From positions 2,294,001 through 2,358,000 of the forward strand of contig NW_024468913.1 of the NCBI RefSeq assembly GCF_011745365.1: DNA of 64,000 nucleotides, given 5' to 3'. How positions within the stretch are numbered: the stretch's first letter is position 1; each line of letters opens with the position of its first letter. The notes under the pieces were generated by a model that was given only the letters and a program-made list of their open reading frames with translations, was not told the DNA's origin and did not search any database. This DNA comes from Cryphonectria parasitica EP155 (taxonomy: Eukaryota > Ascomycota > Sordariomycetes > Diaporthales > Cryphonectriaceae). Of this stretch, positions 49,531 to 61,139 are shown one piece after another. The translations under genes were made by a program, and so were the position numbers.

Positions 49531-51471
49531 ATGCAGGGCTCGACTTCACTTCAGCTGCCAGCCTCGGACCCTCCGTCTCCGTCTTCAGATGGAGGAGCCA
49601 AATCGTCGAGGGTGTGCCTGAACTGTAGGAGGAAGAAGAAGAAGTGTGACAAGAAACTTCCCTCTTGTGGACGGTGTACTTAGTGGGTCCTTCCCCCCCC
49701 CCCCCTCTATGCTCTCATCGGCACCAATGTGTTCGAGCCTTGGAGATTATTGACGGACAAACAGCTCCCTCGAGTTCTGCCAACACGAAGACGATCAAGC
49801 AGCCTCCCGCTCGGCGGACCCGTCGGCACGAACAAGTTTCGAGAGCCTTGGAAACATAAATGCCCCAGGATCGTTTGCTGTCAGCGCTTTCTTGGGAGGT
49901 CAAATAGGCCCTGCCAACCCCACAATCAGCCCGGCGCTGTTTGCACCCCTAGGAACGACAGAAGACATACATCATTTTGTTTCTCGAAGCCTCGCCCAGA
50001 TCGTAGGAGACAGATCGACAACTGAAAGCATCATACGATATTATTTTGGAACCATCAATGCCTGGTTCACTATCATCGAAAGTGCGAGCTTTGAGGAACG
50101 ACTGGAGCAGATGTGGGCAGAGCCCTCGGCCGAGACTGGGCTGTTAGCATTGTGCATGCTCTTGATCGTCCGTTCGCCAGAAGAGACTCCAGCCGTCTCG
50201 ATGCAGAACAGCCTTTACCATGCGGTCAAGACGCTTTGCGGTGTTGTTGTAGCCAAGCTGCCTCTGTCAACGTCCCTCCTGCAGGCGCACCTCTTGATCT
50301 GCCTGTACGAGCTTGGTCATCTGATGCCTCAACAAGCGTATCTGACTCTGGGTACATGCATCACTATTGTTCGTGCCTTCGGCTGGCTCGATGAATCGTT
50401 TTGGGGACAGGACCAGTGGATTGTCCGGGCCAGGGAGCTGAAGCTGTGCTCGATCCTGTGGTGGACCGTGGTATTTCTGGAAAGGTGCGCCAACTCGCGA
50501 TCCTCCCCCCCCCCTCTGGCTTGTCGAGGCACCCAGACTAACCCGGCTCAGTGGTCTTCAATCAGAAGAACTCGGATATCCACAGGTTATTCCAAGTCTT
50601 TCCTTCGCGATCCCCTTTCCGGAGACGTTCGATCCAATTCTTCAGCTTTCTCAAGCCGGCCCAGAGCAGTATGGCGGGTCCATACAAGAGAGCACTTATA
50701 GATTTGCCAATGACGGCGACGAAAAGATAGAGACCATCGTGTTTCCAGAAGCAAAATCGGCATCCCTTCTGTCGCAGGTGCTGGTACGGACGAAACCATC
50801 AAGCGTGCCCACCCTTCCCCGCGAAACTCTACATGCCGCAATTGTGGACCATGCTCGTAACATTGTGTCGACGCCATGGAAGGACGGGAGCCGTTTTGCT
50901 GCTTTGAGCCTCGCATACACGTGAGAAGAGCCCAAGACCCTCTGAATCTCCCCCCCCCCCCCTTTTCCCCCCCCTCCCCCCTCTGTCTCTTGAGACCGTA
51001 TGCTGAAGGCGGGCTAGTGCGATGCTCAAGCTCAATTATCCTCATCTAGGCCTCGGAAGGACCTCTCAGCCGGTCTTTGATCCCAGCGATAGAAGTGCTG
51101 TCCAGAGCACGATCCAAGTCATCGATTCGATCTGCCACAACGCACAGCTCATCACCTCGTCATCGGGCAGCCTGTCGTTCACGGGACCCCTGGTGCCAAC
51201 ACTGGCACACAGCATGTTCCTAGCGGCGAAGGTTCTGGTAACCACTGGAGGCGCGCTGGCGCAAGGAGTTGATTTTTCGAACAAGATACAACTCCTCCGG
51301 GGCTGCCTTGAGGTGTTCGCAAAGAGGTGGAAGATCGCTGGTAAGTCTGCTGCCCAGGTTACCCAAAGGAGGTCTGCTCAGTGAAAGGCTGACGAGTAGC
51401 ATCAAGATCGATACGTGCAAGCACTCAATGCAGTTATCCAGGCTCAAATGAGCCGATTGCAAGCAAGATGA
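49531..51471 (+). CDS. Zn2Cys6 fungal transcription factor
   Basis: DNA-binding regulator of unknown target. Five exons (49531-49682, 49765-50484, 50552-50920, 51018-51340, 51407-51471) give 542 residues. The zinc cluster is Cys29-x2-Cys32-x6-Cys39-x6-Cys46-x2-Cys49-x6-Cys56, with the basic run RRKKKK; the last cysteine is completed only by the first splice (donor GTGGGT, acceptor ACAG at 49764), which strongly supports that join. The remainder is the helical fungal transcription factor middle region (AWFTIIESASFEERL, LLQAHLLICLYELGH, QAYLTLGTCITIVRAFGW, LCSILWWTVVFLER). The final exon uses the acceptor CAAG at 51406 and ends RLQAR. Introns 1, 2 and 3 each contain a C run of 10-13. No neighbour reveals a pathway. 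Confidence 0.88.
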
Positions 51472-54400
51472 TAGTTGTACATCCTCAAAGGAGACTGTGT
51501 CTTCTTACCAGGGGCAGAGCCTCTCCCCTTCCCCCTCCCCCAGGCGGGTGAATATGGGCGGTATAGCCATGATCGTTGTTGGCGCCGAGCGTCAGACGAA
51601 ACGAGCAGTGGCTGGGTAATGGATAATTGCCATGAACATTTGACAACTTGGCTCGACACCACCATTCGTTATGGAGCAGACGTTGAACGTCGCCGAACTA
51701 GGACGGCAGAGCTGGTGTGAAAGGAACAGCAGGGACTGCTCGCGAGATACAGAAAGAAGAAGAGAGAAATACCCTCCTTGCATAAGATATAGCCTGGCCA
51801 GCATGAGAAGCTGCACGGCTGCTGGTCAGCTCATGGCTCATCGAGGGTTGCTGTCGTTCTGAAGCAGTGAGAATTGAGTTGTCTTATTCTTTCCTTTTTT
51901 CCTACGCAAAAACCTTGTTGGCGTTTTGAAACCTGGTGTCGATCATTGAGACTTGCCTGCTTCGGAGAATGCACCTTCCTCGCAGCTGCCTTGATGTATT
52001 ACGTAATCCCAGACCTGCTGTTAAAGTTCTGATTAGGTACATCGTAGTGCGGGAATGCTGCCGGGTGGCTGGACTCTGCCACTTTGTGTGAGCTGATATG
52101 TCTCATCCTTCACGGTTCTTGCAGTACTATGGTATCACTGTATGTAGGGTATCATTCAGTGGTTCAGATTGAAAAGACGTAGTCGCAGATCTAAGTCGAG
52201 TTCTCAGGTCGGCAATCGGGTGAAGAGAACTAAATAGGTACTTAACCGCTGCGGGCGGTGCAACTCTTACCCGTCCCAACCTTTTTCTCTCGACCAAGTA
52301 TCGCATTTTTACAAAAGTACAAGTAGAGAAAGCCTTACACACGTCTGCTCTGCTACTCACATCACTTCTCAGAAGAGATGGACGTTTCAAAAAACTTGGC
52401 AGCGACCTCTGTGCCTTTGAGTCACAACCACACACATGTACCAATGTATCTTTGACCTGGCAGCCTGCGATGCCACGCCTCTGCTTGTCGCAGATGACCC
52501 GCCCGAGTCAGATACCGTCTCCCTACCTTGGGCGCTTTGGGCCTCAGAGCATTCGATCTTCCAGTTTGTCACGTCACAAAGTCGGTGGGACGTGGTGAGC
52601 ATGGCAGGGTGCGACGCCACCCACCATGACATGCGGAGACCGTTGACTTATGTTGAAACCAGCCACCCAAACTCTCTCAACAGACAACAGTCCAATAAGT
52701 CAGTCAATCGACACGAGACCGGAATACGGGACGCTCTCTCCCTAAAAACAGAGAGCAAGGCCCTGCCACACCAACACGGCGGCTCAAATGCATAGTCACT
52801 CAACTCAATCCAGTTTTGACACATTGCGGTCTCAAGCTCAGCTCATGATCCGTGCCAAAGCCACACCGCTCACGAGGCTGGCCATTCGAGGTCGTGTTCG
52901 TTTTCTATGCAAATCTATACACACGTGCTCCACGTTAGACATACGACGGCGTCCCCAATTCCCTGTTCTTCGATCGCCGCCAAGCCCGTCATCCCAGATC
53001 TACTATACTGCTTCCTCAGGCCCATGACCCTGGCTTTGGTACGGCCGAGATCCGTTCCCCCTTCAGCCCAGGAGGCGGGAGGGGATGCGCTGGCCACCTG
53101 AGGCTTTCAGCGACTAACTGGCGGGTTACCGTGTTATGCATTCACACGAACCACCTCAACACACGCCTTCCTCCCAGGCCCCCGCACGCCTCGTCAGCAC
53201 GGCCATGCCGGCTCGGCACGAGAAACACGTCTTGTTGTGAGCATGCATCATCGAGAATACCACAGAATGATCCATACGGACAGCCTGCTCGAGGGCGCAA
53301 GGCCTCTCCGGTTCCTCGACAACGCATCTTCTGGTGGTGACGTTGTTGTGGAATCATCAGGAGCCACTCGAGGCTTCTCTTTGCGTGTTCAGCAGGTGTT
53401 GTGCTGGATCTCTCTGCAGCATGCCGTCCAGCTGCCAGCACAGCTTGTGTATGTTGTCATGGTGTAGTTAGCCAGGAAGGGTGGGAGGCGCAGTCTTGTC
53501 TCCTACTACCCTCGAGAGCTCGATGAACGGTTGTGTGGACTTTCGTGTCGTGTAGGTGAGATTGTTTGGCGTCCATTGACTTGAGCTCGGCCAGCCCTAG
53601 CTCGAGTGGCAGGTTCCTCCCTGTTGGCGCAAGATGGCGTCGCGATTCCAACAACGGAGTGCCAGCGCACGCCTTTCTGTTTTACTCTTTGTTTTTCTTT
53701 TCTTGGCTTCTGAGCCTCTAAATTCAGCCCAACCTGTCATCCCAAGTATAGAGGTAGTTCAAGGCCATCTGCTGAGCAGTTCGCAACGCTCAGACCTTGC
53801 CTGTTGTAGAATAGTAGCACGCCTGGATCCTGGGATGACGAGGGCGTTTCAAGAAACCTCATCTTGGGATTTGCATCTACCCAACCCCATGTCGGTATTC
53901 CGGTGCCCCTCCCTTTCCCCCACCCCCTGCTCATGGTGTTTGGTAGATTACCTCTCTGCCACCAGTGGATGATGGCGGCAGCCGTGCGGAACTATGTCAT
54001 GCATCTTTTTTTGGCTTGCATGCAGGCGGCATCAGAGCAAGGATGGTCTTGTCTTTCCGGACCCCACGTTTAGTGAGTTTCCGCCAGCAGACCCAGCACT
54101 GCTCACCGTCTTGGACAGTGACACTGGTTTCTCTGCTCCTGCATTGATTATTCCCAGATCTTTCTTACATATAAATGGACAACTGACCCATTCTGAATCT
54201 GCACTAAGACAGCCTCTTGCTGCCCGACGGCGACCACCATCAAAAGGTCTGTCTGCGGGTGCGACTCAGTCATCTCTGTCACCTACCTGGATTTTATATA
54301 AATTTCCTTTTTCGGTCGCGCCCGGCCCTTTTTGTTACTTTTACTTTTGTTGCTGCCAATGACTCGTTTTGTGTCTCCCATCACTGCAATATCACCCTTC

Positions 54401-54479
54401 AATACGATTCGGAAAACAAGCAAGCCTTGTCCTTGAAACCAATCCTCACACCCAGAAGAAGAAGAAAGAGAAATAAAAG
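51472..54479. other. Spacer between the Zn2Cys6 and GH18 genes
   Basis: About 3 kb without a well-supported gene. One frame at 53634-53972 begins with a good start context and a hydrophobic N-terminus; it is listed separately with low confidence. Confidence 0.55.
53634..53972 (+). CDS. Doubtful 112-codon frame with signal-peptide-like start
   Basis: The ATG sits in the favourable context CAAG-ATG-G. Residues 1-32 read like a secretion signal (basic start, then LSVLLFVFLFLASEPL, then small residues). The rest has no motif and an even mix of residues typical of chance frames. It could be a small secreted protein or nothing. Confidence 0.15.
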   Translation: MASRFQQRSASARLSVLLFVFLFLASEPLNSAQPVIPSIEVVQGHLLSSSQRSDLACCRIVARLDPGMTRAFQETSSWDLHLPNPMSVFRCPSLSPTPCSWCLVDYLSATSG

Positions 54480-55842
54480 ATGAATTCCTCGTCCACGTCG
54501 TCCTCCCCCTCGCGCACCTCGCGCAAAGCGGCCAGCCTTTCTCAAGTCTACTACTCCAACGCTGTCTATTTTCCCAACCAAAAGATCTACAATGGAGACA
54601 CGCCGGGTTCCATGAACTATAACTGCATAAGCACTGTCTACTACTGCTTTGCGAACGTTGCAACGGACGGGGCCGTCTTCGTGAGTCGTGGAATACCCTT
54701 CTTCCTCGGGTAGCCTTCGGTTTTCTAGTCAGAGCACTAACAAGTCCTGTGCGCATAGCTGAGCGATGAGTATGCTGATGCTCGGGCGCCTTGTGATGGT
54801 GTATCAGGTGGCCTTGGATCCTTGATGCACCTCAAACAGAAGCACCCTCATCTGCAGGTCATCCTCTCCGTTGGGGGTGGCCAGTCGAGCCAAATCTTCC
54901 CCACGGTAGCTGCCAACGCAATGCTGCGCGACAACTTTGCGAGATCTTGTCGAGGTCTGGTCGAGGCTTCTGGTCTGGACGGCATTGACAGTATGAATTC
55001 TTCCCACGTCCTTTTTATCTTTCTCTTTCGTCTGTCTCCTTGTTTGTACGCGGCTGACACCCCTTGGTTTCTCTTTCTAGTCGTATGGAGATGTCCCCAG
55101 GACGCCGTTCAAGGCACCAATTTCCTCGCACTCTTGGCTGCAGTTCGCGCGTACCTTCCCGTGGAGCAGTACCTCCTCACGACGGCATTACCCGCTGTCC
55201 GGTCTGTCCTTGGCACGATCGACCTTCGTCGGGCCGCAGAGTACCTCGACCTGCTCAACCTGATGGCCTATGATCTGTACGGCCCGTGGAAGCCCAAGTC
55301 AGGTCACCATGCACAGCTGTATCTAGCCTCGGGCGAGAAAGACGAGAGCTGCACCGGCTCTTATGCTGTGTCTTACCTCCTCTCCCAGGGCTTCCCAGCT
55401 AAGAAGATCCTCTTCGGGATTCCCGTGTTTGGCCGGCACTTCCCGGGCGTTACCGGCCCGGGCCACAGATTTGGCAGGCCGAGTGGTGATGGCACTGTTG
55501 ACTACGCCCAGCTCCCGCGCAAGGGGACCAAGGAGATTGTGGACAGGAGGGCGTGTGCAGCATTCTGTGTGGGCGGAGACAGCAACGGCAGCGGGTTCAT
55601 CACGTACGATAATCCGGAGACGGTGAAGGCCAAGGCAGCTTTCGTGAAGCAGAAAGGTCTGGGGGTGAGTCATTCTTCCTGTTGCTCTTCCACCAAAAAA
55701 AAAAAAGCCAGAGAGACCCTTGTCAGAGACTGACTAGCGATGCTCGCTTTAGGGGCTTTTTTACTGGACCGGACCGGCAGATGCAAAGGACAGCAAGCGC
55801 AGTCTGATCGCCGCCGGATTCAAGGCGCTGCATAGCTGCTAA
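54480..55842 (+). CDS. GH18 chitinase-family protein with altered catalytic motif
   Basis: Exons 54480-54680, 54759-54990, 55081-55664 and 55753-55842 give 368 residues, with introns of 78-90 bp and clean GT-AG ends. There is no signal peptide, so the protein is probably intracellular. The TIM-barrel blocks are recognisable: VYYSNAVYFPNQ, VILSVGGGQSS (the SxGG motif), LNLMAYDLYGPW (MxYD), ILFGIPVFGR and the end GLFYWTGPAD. The catalytic strand, normally DGIDIDWE, reads DGIDIVWR at residues 141-148. The second Asp is Val146 and the proton-donor Glu is Arg148. The Ile145 codon is split by intron 2, and the splice gives exactly this reading. The frame is otherwise intact, so it looks like a folded protein without hydrolase activity rather than a decayed gene. 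Confidence 0.88.
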
Positions 55843-57030
55843 TAATGATGAAGATATGACGACTACGGGCAAAAGGAAACACGCAGCGAGCATTGGCTTC
55901 TACAGGTTGGAGTTCTCGGATTAGGATAGCATGGGCATTGGCGATCAGGAAAGGATTGGACCCCCCCGCCAGGGACGGGGGGAAAAAGAAGAACAGAATG
56001 AAAAATCATGGAGCATTTCATTTGTCAATCACATTGGTTCGGAAGAACGAAACTACAGAAACATCAAAAGAATTCTACCACGAATTGGGAATGGACTCGG
56101 AAAGCAAGAGAAAAGCAGAACGCAGAAGGATACCCCGAACAGTAGCGAGAAAGATACCCCCTCCTCCCCCTCCATACTCCATAGGAAAGACTTGTTGGGT
56201 GAGAATTACAACAAAGAATGCATAGATCGGCGAGATTCTCAGATGTGAGGAGTCATTACCAGGGTGCGTACCATGTTGTGCTATGGTCTGATTTTCCGTC
56301 TTCTTACCTTTTCTGGTTTCCTTTACCCTGCCTTTTTTTTTCTTCCCCCCCTCTTGGTCAGGCCTGACGTGTTCACTCTGTCTCGTCATTACTTTAACGC
56401 CACCCACAGGTGCCCATCAAGGGTTCCAAAAAATAAGGGAAGCCACTTGTCGCACAAGCAGTTGATGTCCAAAGCCCAGCTCGGTGAGCAACCCGCGTGC
56501 AGCTTGGCACACCGGGCCTTGCCCCACGCCTTCCCAAGTAAGCACTTACTGCTGAGCCTGACTTGCATGCATATCGGCCTTGTGTTGTACTCTCTCGCTT
56601 GCGGGAAAAAAAAACCCAACAACAAAAGGTACTCCACATTCTTGTCCCTCACGTGCTAGCAGCACGGCAACCTTTACCTAGTTCCAAACAGCGCGATACT
56701 ACATCAGAAGGGAGGAGAGAAAGGAGGGGCGAGCGGAGGGCAAAGGCAGGTGGTCCGACCCGATGACAAGGGATCTTGTACAGCAAACAATGGGAGGGAG
56801 GGGGGAAGAAAACTTTTTTTTCTTTCTTTCTTCGCTTCCGTCACCCTTCTCCTCTCTGTTTCTGCGACGTGCTTGTGCATATGCAGCCGTGTGGCGTGCA
56901 TGTATGTGTGGTTTCTGCTGCGCGATGATGACATTTTCCGAGGGACTACCTGAACGAGCGGGGCAGCAGCGGCAGCAGCATACCACCCCCCTTCCGCCTC
57001 ACACCCTCAGCCCAGGGTGGACAGCCCTGT

Positions 57031-57061
<31 letters not shown>

Positions 57062-58420
57062 GTCCATGAAGACCCGATTATTGCTTGTCCCGGGGAGGTA
57101 GGCAGCCCAGGAGAACTGTCTCGTTTCAGCCGCGCGCCGTAAGGCAGAGGTCCCTCTTCTTCTCCGGCAGGCGAGGTGAAACGGAGTGGGCTTGGCCCTG
57201 AAAGAGGACGTCTGGTGAAGAGTGAACTCGTACCCAGCCAGCCTGCCTGCATATGCGAGGGGCGCAACAGTTACGGGGCGAAATTCTCCCCTCCTGCTTC
57301 CTTCACCTGGCGTGCTGCAGGATGGAATGGACTGAGTTGACTGCCCACTGGTCCACGCAATCCGCTTAGGATGTTATTATTCTATCATTCTTCTTCGTTT
57401 CCATTTCTTATTTCTGTGAGTCATCATCAACTATGCTGCCGTCGACTTTGCAGTACGCCTTGCATGTTGGGCATCGATAGCCTTATGAACCTGAAACGAA
57501 TGTCACGCTGCGATGCAGCCACAAAGCGTACAAGTGGCACTCTCCGCATCATCTCTCGTTCATTTCTACCCTTTTCCCTTTTAATTCACCTTTCTCTCTA
57601 TTTCTCTCTATTTCTTTCTATTTTTATTTTTTTCCATTTTTTCATTATTATTCTTTGGTCCACCTCCTTTCTTGACTTGTTGTCATCGGGCACCGCGACT
57701 TTCATCCCTACAGCTGCATGTCGGAATATCGTGGTGGCAGGGTAGGCTCGGCTCTACCCGATGTCTGGGTGACATCAGTGACGACATTGGTCGAACCGAT
57801 GAAATTTTTACCCAAGAGTGTGGGATGATGCATCTGGAATGTGCTTGGGGGTTTTGTTGGATTTCCTGTTTCGTTTCAGAAAATTTGAAGATTGACTCTC
57901 TGTCTGACTGCCAGAGCAGAAGGAGGGTAGGGGTAAGGGGGCATTGAGTGCTGCCACAGTGGTCTAGATGCTGACTTTGGGTGAAGGGAGGGGGGAGCTT
58001 GCTTTGGCACTGGCTTGGCTTGTCAAGCAGAAGATCTGGCCCCCAATGCAAATGCACTTTGAGGCATGACACTTGGGGCTTTCAAACAAAGTAGACTGAC
58101 TACACTTCGCCTGGGGTTCTTTTAAATAAATATGCATGATCGTGGAGACTTGGAGGAGAACCACAGAAGTTTAAGTCAGCCTGGATCTTGTCATCGAAAA
58201 TATGTAGAGTAGTACTTAGGAATTAGAATTGCTTTCAGGAGGTTTAAAGCCGGCTGTTTGTACCCCTGTTCGTTGCTTGCCCCTGTGTCTCTAGGCCCAA
58301 GCGCACTGGGCAGAGCTGAGACCCTGGAGCTGTCACTGGGGGGCTCCGAGCTGAGGCTGTCTCACATGCAACGTCGCCAGACTTGATAGACTTCCCAGAA
58401 ACCACCATCAAGCAACAACC
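55843..58420. other. Spacer between GH18 and COG4
   Basis: About 2.6 kb without a supported gene. It contains a (GT)n microsatellite at 57029-57061, pyrimidine-rich patches near 57540-57660 and the COG4 promoter at the right end. Confidence 0.6.
57029..57061. repeat. (GT)n microsatellite
   Basis: About 16 GT units with one GTAT interruption. Confidence 0.95.
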
Positions 58421-61139
58421 ATGAATATCGTGGAGGGGAACAGCCTTCTCGACCCATCATCACTTGATGCTGGTATGTCCCCATTCTCTTCCCAGCAGGC
58501 CATTGTACCTATGGCCCAGAAAGTCCTCCCTTCCTGAAAGCAAGTAAACAAAACAACGTCCACTAACATACATCCTTCCGTACGGCAGTCGACTACGATC
58601 CCATAGACCACCTGAACGCCCTCTTTTCCCATCCCTCCGCCGCCGTCACTTCCATCGCCCGCGTCTCCTCCACCCTACAGACACACAAAGATGAGCTCAC
58701 GACCTCCATCAACACCAGCGAGGCCTCGCAGGCCTGGCGGCCCGACTCGTCCCTCGAGCGCATGCAGACGGCCCAGGCGGAGCTCGCCTCGCTGTTCCAG
58801 CGCATCGAGGGCGTGCGCACCCGCGCCCAGCAGACCGAACGCGACATCACCACCATGACGGCCGAGATCAAGCGCCTCGACGGCACCAAGCGCAACCTGA
58901 CCCTCAGTATGACCGCGCTCAAGCGCCTGCAGATGCTGACCACCGCCTACGAGCAGCTGCGCGGGCTGGCCAGGACCCGCCAGTACCGCGAGTGTGCGGG
59001 GCTGCTGCTCGCCGTGCTGCAGCTCATGAAGCACTTCAACAGCTACCGGAGCATCGAGCAGATCGCCGTGCTGAGCAGGAACGTCGCCGACCTGCAGAGG
59101 GAGCTGCTCGAGCAGGTCTGCGAGGACTTTGAGATTGCCTTCGCCAAGGGCGAGATTGCCGCGCGCCGTGGCACCTTGGTCGAGGCGTGCCTTGTCGCCG
59201 ACGCCCTTGGTGACACCGCCAAGAGCAGGCTGATCGCGTGGTATGTCAACACTGAGCTGCGAGAGTACCGGCAGGTGTTCAGGGGCAACGACGAGGCGGG
59301 CAACCTGGACAACATCGGCAGGCGGTATGCCTGGTTCAAGCGCATGCTCAAGACGCACGAAGATGAACACGCCGTCATCTTCCCGCCGCACTGGAGGGTG
59401 AACGAGATGCTGGCCATGTCCTTCTGCGACGGCACTAGAGAGGACTTCAAGGGCATTCTCGAGAAGAGCATGAGGCGGGCCGACGGCAACAAGATCGACG
59501 TCAACCTGCTACTCAGCTGCCTGCAGGAGACGATGGACTTCGAGCAGGGCCTGGAGAGGCGCTTCGGGAGTGAGCTACCGCGCGCGAGCATCGACACGCT
59601 CAGCTCCTCGGATGATCGGACGCAGAACTTCCACGGGTCCATCTCCGTAGCGTTCGAGCCGTATCTGAGTCTCTGGGTCGAGTCGCAGGACAAGACCCTG
59701 GCGGCCATGATCCCCAAGTACAAGAATGACCCTCTGATCCCGGAAGATGAGGAGTTCTCGACCAGTGCTGTCATACCGTCGGCGATCGAACTGTTCCAGT
59801 TCTACAAGATCACCCTATCTCAGTGTGCCAAGTTGTCGACGGGAGAGCGGTTGCACGACCTGGCCAAGATCCTGGCCAAATACCTGGAGGAGTATGCCCA
59901 GCAAGTCCTGCTGGGAGTTCTCCAGCGGGGCGGCCCTCAGGGACCAGCACTGAAGGACACCGTTCTGGTTCTCAACACGGCGGACTTTTGGCACACCAAC
60001 ACCGTCCAGCTGGAGGACAACATCAAGAAGCGCATCGACCCGGAGCTTGCGGCCAAGATCGACCTGTCGTCGCAGGCGGACGCGTTTCTAGGCGTCGCTA
60101 GCGCCTCTGTCCAGGCGCTGGTGCACAAAGTGGAGGCGGACTGCGAGGGAGCCTGGCGAGAGATGAAGAACACGAACTGGCGGGACATGGAGAGCGTGGG
60201 CGACACCAGCTCGTATGTCAACGAGCTTCTGAAGCACATCAACACCCAAGCCGAAGAGATCCTCTCACTCATCGTCAAACAACAATACGCAAGGGCCTTC
60301 TGCGACAAGCTGGTCGACCGTCTGGCGGCGGTCTACATCACGAATATCGTGCTATGCCGTCCCATCTCTGAAGGCGGTGCTGAGCAGGTACGTCTGTTCT
60401 CTTTCGAAAACACTGTGTGTGCGCAGCTGATTTGCTAAATTTCTCTGCTTCTTTCTTGTAGATGCTTCTCGACAAATATACCCTTGTCAAAGATTTCGAG
60501 AAGCTCATTTCATTCCACAACTCATCATCCGCCTCCAACCCTCCAGCGTCTTATGTCAAACGCGTCAACCAGAGCATGACGCGCATCGACCCACTTCTCA
60601 AGACCCTGCAGGTCAGGCCCTCACCCCCCGAGGGTCTCGTGCAGGCCTACCTGATCCACATTGGGGACCGCTCCGACAGCAACTTTAAGAAGATTCTCGA
60701 ACTCAAGGGTGTGCGCAAGCAGGAACACGCCCACCTGCTAGAGTTGTTCGCGATCCATCGGGACGGCGCTGGCGCTGACAAGCAGCTGGTCGACACCTCG
60801 CCCCTTCTTACGCCTCTCATGATGACCTCAGCGTCTGCTCTCGGCAGCGCGGGTCTCCCAGTCATGAACTTACCTGGCGGCCCCGGCTCGGCTAGTCTGC
60901 AAGGTCGGTTTGATGCGGCATCGCTGGGCGAGAAGCTGCTCAGCGCCGCGCGTGATGCGTCTGACCGTCTGGGTACCCCCACCACCGGAGGTCCCGCAGG
61001 TGCGCCAGGAGAGAAGGTCACGATCAACGAGAATCTGAAAAATATTGGCAAATTCTTCAGGAGGGACATTGGAGTGCGATTTGGCAAGAGGGATATCACT
61101 CCTACCGGAGGTGGTGGTGACGACTCTCAGCGGGGGTAA
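58421..61139 (+). CDS. cog4: Conserved oligomeric Golgi complex subunit 4 (COG4)
   Basis: Subunit of the tether that captures vesicles in retrograde traffic within the Golgi. Exons 58421-58472, 58589-60387 and 60462-61139 give 842 residues, in the normal range. The N-terminal third has the helical coiled-coil stretch RAQQTERDITTMTAEIKRLDGTKRNLTLSMTALKRL. The conserved LRGLARTRQYRECAGLL and HFNSYRSIEQIAVLSRNV follow. Later helices include EYAQQVLLGVLQRGG, DFWHTNTVQLEDNIKKRIDPEL and QYARAFCDKLVDRLAAVYI. The last exon carries the E-domain block VQAYLIHIGDRSDSNFKKILELKG and a low-complexity tail with a conserved end (NLKNIGKFFRRDIGVRFGKRD). Intron 1 is 116 bp (donor GTATGT) and intron 2 is 74 bp (donor GTACGT). 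Confidence 0.94.

Noticed and set aside
58675..59391. Minus-strand frame of 238 codons
   Set aside because: It is antisense to COG4 and is explained by the GC-rich third positions of that gene.
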